Of a stretch of DNA of 8,663 nt, positions 1 through 5,902 are shown one piece after another. The stretch comes from Bacteroidales bacterium. GTDB lineage: Bacteria; Bacteroidota; Bacteroidia; Bacteroidales; GCA-2748055. The position numbers were made by a program, and so were the translations under genes. The stretch is from the NCBI GenBank assembly GCA_024763595.1, contig JANTFK010000112.1:1-8663 (forward strand). The letters are read 5' to 3'. A model generated the notes under the pieces. It saw nothing but the letters and a program-made list of their open reading frames with translations. It was not told the origin of the DNA and searched no databases. Numbering within the stretch: position 1 is the first letter of the stretch; each line of letters opens with the position of its first letter.

Positions 1-313
1 CGAATCATACAAGTATTCATCTGGATTGGGGTGACCTGCCTGACCGTCCTAAGCAGGGGGTCATGATCAATTGTGATATTGGCCGCACATGGCACGGGTC
101 CATGCATCTGAGCGCTTTTGGCCCCGGAGGCAGAGGTGCGATCCATAACCAGGGAAATGGAGATTGGGATTATCCCCGGGGATCGGCCGGGATTTTGCGA
201 TTGGTAAAAAAGATGGTGGAGACGGGTAAAACGCAGGGACCGGTTAACCAGATGATCGAAGCCGTAGCCATTGCCGATGCAGCCGATGCTGCCATGAAAG
301 CCGGGACAACGCA
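1..313 (+). repeat. Terminal inverted duplication, left arm
   Basis: This segment matches the reverse complement of 8351-8663 without gaps. Bases 1-97 are identical, and I count 14 mismatches from 98 to 313. Similarity collapses after about 313. Both arms are coding and lie in the same reading frame of paralogous oxidoreductase genes, so this is a gene duplication and not a transposon terminus. The arms reach exactly to the two ends of the window. Confidence 0.95.
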
Positions 314-353
314 GACATTCCGGATTGTTAAACCCATTCCCCGAATAAATTAA
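3..353 (+). CDS. Gfo/Idh/MocA-family oxidoreductase, 3' fragment (copy A)
   Basis: This is the last 116 codons of a gene whose start lies beyond the left edge; the frame is open from base 3 to the TAA at 351-353. The fragment looks like the C-terminal alpha/beta half of a Gfo/Idh/MocA oxidoreductase. A glycine-rich strand region (GSMHLSAFGPGGRGAIH) is followed by a helix with a METGK-like motif (KKMVETGKTQGPV) and a final helix (MIEAVAIADAADAAMKAG) that resembles the usual family ending. The NAD(P)-binding Rossmann half is missing. Family members are usually cytoplasmic and oxidise or reduce sugars, polyols or related compounds; the substrate cannot be read from this piece. The next gene begins 23 bp downstream in the same direction, so the two are probably co-transcribed. 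A second, inverted copy lies at the right end of the window. The family call rests on C-terminal pattern only. Confidence 0.7.
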   Translation, partial: NHTSIHLDWGDLPDRPKQGVMINCDIGRTWHGSMHLSAFGPGGRGAIHNQGNGDWDYPRGSAGILRLVKKMVETGKTQGPVNQMIEAVAIADAADAAMKAGTTQTFRIVKPIPRIN

Positions 354-366
354 AAATAACCAAACC

Positions 367-372
367 AAGGAA
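367..372 (+). promoter_or_regulatory. Ribosome binding site of the beta-propeller gene
   Basis: The sequence AAGGAA sits four bases before the ATG at 377. It is the only reasonably Shine-Dalgarno-like site before any complete gene here; the other three starts are preceded by A/T-rich sequence without a good match. It supports the ATG at 377 and translation of this gene downstream of the oxidoreductase on one transcript. Confidence 0.5.
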
Positions 373-376
373 AACC

Positions 377-1816
377 ATGAAATCCATCAGAACCAGAATG
401 ACCGTTATTGCTTTATCAATGTTACTGATATTGTTCTCAGTGTTACCCGGCATCAATGGGCAGAAGCCCGGGACTGCCAGACATGAGGGAAAGATCTGCC
501 ATGTTACATCCTTTGCCATGAACAGGATCTGTAAAGAATGGGATGGCCAGTGGGAGGGCATAAAGGCAGCCTCCGACGGAAACTGTTATTTCGGGACATC
601 AACTCATTCGCGGGGCCACGGAGCAGGGTTTCATATGTATAATCCGGAAACCCGGGAACACACCATGATCGCAGAAGATATGACATTGATCTGCGGAGAG
701 GAGAATACCGAGACCCAGCAGGGTAAGATCCACAGTCCCATCGTGGAACTGGACGGATGGCTCTACTTCACCACCCACCTCTCAAACTACTGGCCCGAAG
801 GGATAGCATTGTATACAGGGGCACATGTGCTGGGCTATGAAATGGCCACGGGAAAGTTCCGTGACTTTGGTATCGTGAAGCCGCGTTACTCCATCTATTC
901 GGCCATCAATGTGGACCCTGAACGGAAAGTGTTGTATGTATTTGTGGCTCCTTTTTATGACGAACTGATTAAAAACGACGGTGTCCATTTATATAGTGTT
1001 GACATTGCTTCCGGTGAGAAGAGAGACCTGGGCCAGCTCACCCACGGACAGACGGGAGCCAGCTTCTGGTTCTACGTGGACAACCGGGGAAGATGCTGGT
1101 TCACCCTTTGGAAAGAGCATATCAGTTATGAAAACGATCCGGGCAATCTCTATTGTTACAATCCCGAAGAAGACAGGATCATTACTTATAAGGATGTACT
1201 TCCCAAAGGAGAACTGATAGACGGAACCCCTGTTACGGATGAGAAGTTACTGAACAGCAGGTCGTGGACCTGGGCTGAAGCTCTTCCCGGAAGGGAAAAA
1301 TGCCTCTTTACCATGGGATGGTGGGGAGGCGGCGATGAGCGGCTTTGGATATTCGATCCTTCGAAAAATATAGAAAAAGGAAAGGCGTTCCAGCCCGTTG
1401 CCCATATTGGTTCAACTTTTCTGGAGACCGCGCTGGGTGGCGACAGACTTTATTTTGTGCAGTACAATGACCTGGAGGACCAGCGAACCCTGAGTGCAGA
1501 GGTAAAGCGGGACGAAGATCCCGATATAGTGGGTTACAATACGAACCTGCACCTGAGGAGTGTTTCAATCGATCCGAAAGGTGACCATACCATCACGGAT
1601 TACGGGAAGATCGTTGACCAGGATGGCAGGGCCCCCAGAATGATCAATTCACTGGCTGCTGATGAGAAAGGCCGGGTATATATGATGGGAAGCTGGTATA
1701 TCAGCTCTTTCAAAGACGCCTCCATGCAGATCCTGTTTACCGAATACCCCGGTAAGCGCATATACAAGCTGGTAAAACGGGGGGAGTTCTTTGCCGTGGC
1801 TGAAACCAAAGAATAA
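377..1816 (+). CDS. Secreted beta-propeller-like protein of unknown function
   Basis: A 479-residue protein. Residues 1-28 form a signal peptide: basic start (MKSIRTR), a hydrophobic core around 9-23, and a likely cut near GING-Q. There is no lipobox cysteine, so it is probably periplasmic or secreted. The mature part shows repeated strand patterns of the form x-DGxxYF followed by a Y-x-x-x-T/SGE turn. About seven blade-like units are visible near residues 62-95, 119-166, 175-221, 230-274, 296-338, 350-412 and 423-468, for example GKIHSPIVELDGWLYFTTH (116-134) and LYSVDIASGEKRDLG (205-219). This fits a seven-bladed propeller of the SMP-30, streptogramin-lyase or oligogalacturonate-lyase-like fold class, but I do not recognise a specific family or catalytic set. 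It follows the Gfo/Idh fragment by 23 bp and is convergent with the lyase gene. A sugar-binding, lyase or hydrolase role is possible; none is shown by the sequence. Confidence 0.75.
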   Translation: MKSIRTRMTVIALSMLLILFSVLPGINGQKPGTARHEGKICHVTSFAMNRICKEWDGQWEGIKAASDGNCYFGTSTHSRGHGAGFHMYNPETREHTMIAEDMTLICGEENTETQQGKIHSPIVELDGWLYFTTHLSNYWPEGIALYTGAHVLGYEMATGKFRDFGIVKPRYSIYSAINVDPERKVLYVFVAPFYDELIKNDGVHLYSVDIASGEKRDLGQLTHGQTGASFWFYVDNRGRCWFTLWKEHISYENDPGNLYCYNPEEDRIITYKDVLPKGELIDGTPVTDEKLLNSRSWTWAEALPGREKCLFTMGWWGGGDERLWIFDPSKNIEKGKAFQPVAHIGSTFLETALGGDRLYFVQYNDLEDQRTLSAEVKRDEDPDIVGYNTNLHLRSVSIDPKGDHTITDYGKIVDQDGRAPRMINSLAADEKGRVYMMGSWYISSFKDASMQILFTEYPGKRIYKLVKRGEFFAVAETKE

Positions 1817-1869
1817 TTGACCGGCACATCTGCAAGAACTACATTGGTATCAGGTGAAGAATGCCCCGG
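1817..1869. other. Convergent intergenic spacer
   Basis: This spacer separates the 3' ends of two converging genes. I see only a weak imperfect stem (GGTATCAG near 1848 against CTGATCC near 1874, with a long loop and no T-tract), which is not enough to call a terminator. Confidence 0.5.
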
Positions 1870-4284
1870 TTACTGATCCAGTCCGTTTACGAACAGGTTG
1901 ATTGCTTCGGGGCTTCCATACATAATTGTCGAATACGATTTGCCCAAACCAAGTTGTGCTGCAGGTGCCACTAAAAGACGTTGAAATTTTGCATCCCACG
2001 CTTTTCTTAGAATTCTTAACTGTTCAGGATCGTGGCTCATTACGATACTATTCACCAGTGCAGCAATAGTTACACCAGGCTGGTTGACTGGATGTGTAGC
2101 GGGACAGGAGGTATAGCGCCAGTCGCTCTTTTGATCTATCCATGTGTCATTGTTAAGATGTGTAACACCCCGCTTTACAGATTCTGGAATCCTTTCATCC
2201 CCTGTGAGCTCATAATACCGGCTCATACCGTTCATCCTGATTGAACCTATGAAACCCGCTTCTCCCACATGTTTTGTTTTGCAGTAGCAATGGCCCCACG
2301 GAAGTGTATGCAGCCATCCACCGCAGTTGGGATCCTGGGCTTCCATGGCGTCCTCTGCAAGCAATTTCATAGCTTTCAGATACCGCTCCCGATAGTCAAG
2401 TTCATATGCCCCGGCTATGGCTAACATTGTCCATCCATTCACACGTCCCACATGAGAACCGGTCTTAAAATTGTATTGACGGTTTTCAACCAGTTGAACA
2501 AGATTTATTCCGATCTTTTCCACGGTCTCTTTCAACCAGGGGTCACCGGTCAGAAAATAACCATAGGTCATACCCTGAGTCCAGATATGTCCTAAATTAT
2601 ACGGGTCCAGACACAAATACGGATTTTGGGTCTTACCGGTTCCAAACGAGACATAAAGTTTCCGGATTGTCTCTACACTGTAAAAGCCGCTTACATGACC
2701 GACACAATGTTCATGCACCATTCCCGGACGAACCGGATAGTTTTCATTTAATCCCACAAACTCCTCGAAATGTTTTTTTAAATCTTCATTAACAAATTGG
2801 ATCACATCGACTTCACTTGTATGACGAGCAGCATTGTAACCCACATAGAAATAGTCCGGGTCACCGGTCCTGGCAAACTGCATCAGAATATGTTTAGGCG
2901 TATCATACTCATTGTTACCCCAATTGCAGGAACGCTCGCCAAACCAGTCGCCCCAATTCATGGCCCCATAATCGCGCTGTACTTTTATGGAATTGCAGTA
3001 TCCGTTAACGAAAAGGTTTTCTGCCCAGTCATCATATGCTTTCATACCCGGACTTCCTGCAGGAGCAATATGGCCCCATACGCCGGTAGCAATTGCCTGT
3101 TCGGGATTGGCAGACGGAACCAGTGGAGCATTTGCGGACTTTGCCAGTGTGCCACCGTCCCCTGACAAATCCAGCCAGATTTGCCAACGGGGAGCCTGAC
3201 CCTGTCTCAAACGGTAGAAATTATCCATGAACAAATATTGATACTTGTACCAGGGTTTCATATGATCAAACGCCCCTTTTTCAAACTCAGGAAATAAACC
3301 GATTTTCAGCCCCAATGAATCCACCTCCAGGCTTTTTGGCCACTGTTGCCAGAAATCCCTGAGGGCAACTGCCAAAATTCCTTTTCCATCATCCATCTCG
3401 GCCCATCCGGGAGCTTTCGTTCCATTTCCTTCAGCCCCTTCGAACCGGTAGTTTTCATCATCAACCTGAAACAATCGCAGCTTTGAAGCCGGTTTTCCGC
3501 TCCACCCCGGGGTACCACCTATGGCAACTGTGCGTCCTGTATTGAGTGGGCTTATTTCAAGGTTCAGACCACGAATATGCTGCATCATATCTTTCTCAGC
3601 ATCTATCAGGATCTGGGGCTCAAGAAAAACTTCAGACAACCCTGCAAAAACCGATGCACGCATGCGAAAACCGAAAATACGTTCTCCGTCAGCAGTTCGG
3701 AACGCCCCTTTTAATACAAGCGTAGAGCGCATTTCACCTTTTGTTTCAATATCTTCCGATTCAACCCTGCCCCGGCAGGTTTGTCCCTTGCTGTCTGTGA
3801 GCGTTAAACCGATATCAAAACGGTCAGATATCCTCAACAGCGCATCTTTCCCGGTAACAATCTCAATCTTTCCCGATTTGACAGACGGGTTTTTCCCTGC
3901 CCGCGTACGCACCATAACTTTCGGCTGGATCTTTTTTACTTCTGTTCCCCAGGAAAGTGTATAATGGGCCTTCCCGTCCACAGGAGGGGCTGACTGAAAG
4001 TCAAGTAATACCCAGCGGGCGCTTCCATCTTTCCACCGTGCCAGAACGGACGTCTGGCACGGCACGGCCTTATTCGTATCATCGTGCAGCATGAACCCCG
4101 TTCCCTCAGGAGCAACTCCCTGAGCGAGTGGGACTCCCCCGGTCACGGGTCGCACTGATGTTAACCCGGATTTATTCCAGACATCAATTTCCAGTTCTCC
4201 AACCTGCTGTTTGTTTTCCTTATCTCCGGCATAAGCCAGACCCATAAGCAGAAAACAAACACTGAGCAATACGATCCTTTTCAT
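1870..4284 (-). CDS. Secreted exo-rhamnogalacturonan lyase-like protein (PL26/YetA-like)
   Basis: An 804-residue protein with a type-I signal peptide (MKRIVLLSVCFLLMGLAYA, cut before GDK). The architecture fits the PcRGLX/YetA-like group, whose characterised fungal member is an exo-acting rhamnogalacturonan lyase of polysaccharide lyase family 26. The N-terminal RIFT-barrel-type region, about 30-115, carries the diagnostic stretch VPCQTSVLARWKDGSARWVL (74-93). A central beta-sandwich region spans about 120-400. A C-terminal alpha/alpha-toroid region, about 415-800, contains WGDWFGERSCNWGNNEYDTP (444-463), FARTGDPDYF (470-479), AARHTSEVDVI (485-495) and HEHCVGH (524-530). Aromatic, His and acidic residues in these blocks are plausible sugar-binding or catalytic residues. 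Length is normal for the group and there is no truncation. It would cleave an acidic, pectin-like glycan outside the cytoplasm, but relatives are numerous and the substrate may differ. It is convergent with the propeller gene and divergent from the lipoprotein hydrolase gene, which may share its control region. Confidence 0.75.
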   Translation of the reverse strand: MKRIVLLSVCFLLMGLAYAGDKENKQQVGELEIDVWNKSGLTSVRPVTGGVPLAQGVAPEGTGFMLHDDTNKAVPCQTSVLARWKDGSARWVLLDFQSAPPVDGKAHYTLSWGTEVKKIQPKVMVRTRAGKNPSVKSGKIEIVTGKDALLRISDRFDIGLTLTDSKGQTCRGRVESEDIETKGEMRSTLVLKGAFRTADGERIFGFRMRASVFAGLSEVFLEPQILIDAEKDMMQHIRGLNLEISPLNTGRTVAIGGTPGWSGKPASKLRLFQVDDENYRFEGAEGNGTKAPGWAEMDDGKGILAVALRDFWQQWPKSLEVDSLGLKIGLFPEFEKGAFDHMKPWYKYQYLFMDNFYRLRQGQAPRWQIWLDLSGDGGTLAKSANAPLVPSANPEQAIATGVWGHIAPAGSPGMKAYDDWAENLFVNGYCNSIKVQRDYGAMNWGDWFGERSCNWGNNEYDTPKHILMQFARTGDPDYFYVGYNAARHTSEVDVIQFVNEDLKKHFEEFVGLNENYPVRPGMVHEHCVGHVSGFYSVETIRKLYVSFGTGKTQNPYLCLDPYNLGHIWTQGMTYGYFLTGDPWLKETVEKIGINLVQLVENRQYNFKTGSHVGRVNGWTMLAIAGAYELDYRERYLKAMKLLAEDAMEAQDPNCGGWLHTLPWGHCYCKTKHVGEAGFIGSIRMNGMSRYYELTGDERIPESVKRGVTHLNNDTWIDQKSDWRYTSCPATHPVNQPGVTIAALVNSIVMSHDPEQLRILRKAWDAKFQRLLVAPAAQLGLGKSYSTIMYGSPEAINLFVNGLDQ

Positions 4285-4422
4285 TGTAATTACTTTCTGT
4301 TAAAGATGATGATTTACTGTCATATAATCTCTACAATCAGTGATATTTTATCTATTTGATTGTACTCCCAAAAACCATTATTGCCTATCTTGCTGCATAT
4401 TTCAATTCCATTTCATCAGAAA
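4285..4422. promoter_or_regulatory. Divergent A/T-rich regulatory spacer
   Basis: This 138-bp spacer separates the divergent starts of the lyase gene (-) and the lipoprotein hydrolase gene (+). It is clearly richer in A and T than the flanking genes and must hold the promoters for both unless they are read from elsewhere. I see no strong operator palindrome. Its size allows one regulator to control both secreted enzymes. Confidence 0.6.
4300..4328 (+). promoter_or_regulatory. Possible promoter of the lipoprotein hydrolase gene
   Basis: A perfect TATAAT lies at 4323-4328 with a weak -35-like TTAAAG at 4300-4305 (three of six consensus bases), 17 bases apart. It would give a leader of roughly 90 bases before the ATG at 4423. 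If the host is Bacteroidota, the primary sigma factor prefers a different box (TAnnTTTG); only an imperfect match, TCTATTTG at 4351-4358, is present. The call is therefore weak. Confidence 0.25.
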
Positions 4423-5820
4423 ATGAAACATTATATCCTGCTGGTTGTGCTCATGGGTATGCTGAGCACCTGTAACACACCTGACAAACCATCCCACGAC
4501 TCATTCCCCCTGAAAACATATGTGGAACAACCGGATGAAGCCTTCCGGTATGAGATCATAGATACGGTACGGGGCAAAGCCTGGACCGAATACAGGATCC
4601 GCATGGTCTCAGGCACCTGGCTGACAGAAGCAGAAGTGAAGGAGACCGAGTGGTGGCACTGGCTGACCATGGTAGTACCTGATGAGATAAAAGAGACCGA
4701 ATCGATGATAATTATTGGAAACGGTACCAGCGCAGATACGGAACCTATGGAAGCCTGGGAGGAGATGATCCAGATTGCCGGTGCCACGGGAAGCATTGTC
4801 TCCCGGGTCAGCAATGTTCCTTTCCAGCCTGTGAATTACACCGGTGATACCATGGAGGGTGTGGTGGAGGAGGATCTGATCTCCTTTGCCTGGAGACAAT
4901 ACCTGGATGGAGGAGCTACTGATGATCTAAACAAATGGAATCCCTATTTTCCCATGACCAGAGCTGCAGTCCGTGCCATGGATGTGGTACAGGAGATTGG
5001 TGCATCAGTGAACCATCCGGTGGACAGCTTTTTTGTAACAGGGGCCTCCAAAAGGGGATGGACCACCTATACAGTTGCAGCCGTGGATAACAGAGTGATG
5101 GCTATTGCTCCTGTTGTGATCGACCTGCTGAACCTGATCCCCTCGTTCCACCATCATTGGCGCTGCTACGGAGCGTGGACCCCGGCTCTGTTATCATACG
5201 ACCGTGAAAACATCCTGAACCGGATCGACACAGATGAATTTAAAAAGCTGATGGAACTTGCCGAACCATACGAGTTTACGGATCGGCTTACCATGCCCAA
5301 ACTACTGATCAATGCAACAGATGATGAGTTTTTTGTGACCGATTCCTGGAAATTCTATTGGGATGACCTCTCAGGCCCCAAGTATATGCGATATATGCCC
5401 AACGCAGGCCATGATCTGCTGGGAACCCACCAGCCATCCAGCCTGGTCTCCTTTTACCGTGCCATCATCACCAACAAGGAGATCCCCGGCTTTGACTGGA
5501 GAATCAGCGGTGATACCATATATGTGAATGTGGATCCTTCCCAGGAATATGTGCTCAGGAAATGGGAAGCAGTGAATGAGACCGGGCGGGATTTCAGGCT
5601 ATACGTTGTAGGAACCGACGCCTGGAAAATGGAGGAAATGGAAATCCTGGAAAATGGAGAATATGCCATTCCTGTTACCACACCTGAACGGGGATACAAA
5701 GGGGCAATGGTGGAAGTTATCTATAATCCGGAGTCCGATTTCCCGTTTACCTTTACCACCGGTACCCTGGTGTTACCAGACCGTTATCCGTTTGACCGGT
5801 TTGTGCCACAACGTCCGTAA
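4423..5820 (+). CDS. PhoPQ-activated pathogenicity-related (PqaA-like) lipoprotein, alpha/beta hydrolase fold
   Basis: From the ATG at 4423 this is a 465-residue protein. That start is chosen because it yields a lipoprotein signal peptide, MKHYILLVVLMGMLSTC, with lipobox LSTC and lipidated Cys17. The frame also stays open upstream to a TTG at 4360, but this would bury the signal. The sequence matches the PhoPQ-activated pathogenicity-related family: a W-rich N-terminal part (TEWWHWLTMVVP, 75-86), the nucleophile elbow GASKRGW (207-213, Ser209), a DD pair after a strand (LLINATDDEFF, 294-304) as likely acid, and NAGHDLL (327-333, His330) as likely catalytic base. The triad is thus intact, and a small C-terminal beta region follows (about 357-450). 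The founding member was named for PhoP/PhoQ control in enterobacteria; its natural substrate is unclear, and this name does not imply virulence here. An ester or other bond in a glycan is plausible given the adjacent lyase. Confidence 0.85.
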   Translation: MKHYILLVVLMGMLSTCNTPDKPSHDSFPLKTYVEQPDEAFRYEIIDTVRGKAWTEYRIRMVSGTWLTEAEVKETEWWHWLTMVVPDEIKETESMIIIGNGTSADTEPMEAWEEMIQIAGATGSIVSRVSNVPFQPVNYTGDTMEGVVEEDLISFAWRQYLDGGATDDLNKWNPYFPMTRAAVRAMDVVQEIGASVNHPVDSFFVTGASKRGWTTYTVAAVDNRVMAIAPVVIDLLNLIPSFHHHWRCYGAWTPALLSYDRENILNRIDTDEFKKLMELAEPYEFTDRLTMPKLLINATDDEFFVTDSWKFYWDDLSGPKYMRYMPNAGHDLLGTHQPSSLVSFYRAIITNKEIPGFDWRISGDTIYVNVDPSQEYVLRKWEAVNETGRDFRLYVVGTDAWKMEEMEILENGEYAIPVTTPERGYKGAMVEVIYNPESDFPFTFTTGTLVLPDRYPFDRFVPQRP

Positions 5821-5902
5821 AACGTCCCATTACCCGGCAGGTATGTACCAGCCTGTAAAGATGATGTGTTCAGGCATAGAAATGCTGACCTGTTTGATTA
5901 AC
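5821..5902. other. Convergent intergenic spacer
   Basis: This short spacer separates the 3' ends of the lipoprotein gene (+) and the fusion gene (-). It contains no open frame and no clear hairpin followed by a T-tract. The nearest stable stem lies just beyond it, inside the end of the fusion gene. Confidence 0.5.

Noticed and set aside
1848..1880. Terminator between the propeller and lyase genes
   Set aside because: The stem is imperfect with a bulge and a 19-base loop, and there is no T-tract on either strand.
3521..3964. 147-codon open frame on the + strand
   Set aside because: It is antisense to the lyase-like gene and has a composition expected of a shadow frame.
4351..4358. Bacteroidota-type -7 box (TAnnTTTG)
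   Set aside because: TCTATTTG misses the conserved A, and no TTTG is found at the -33 spacing, so it is not called as a promoter.
4360..4422. Upstream TTG start extending the lipoprotein by 21 residues
   Set aside because: The extension would place a polar stretch before the signal peptide and separate the lipobox from the N-terminus; the ATG at 4423 gives a normal lipoprotein signal.
4431..4814. 127-codon open frame on the - strand
   Set aside because: It is antisense to the PqaA-like lipoprotein gene and rich in Ser and Val as expected from the reverse reading of that gene.
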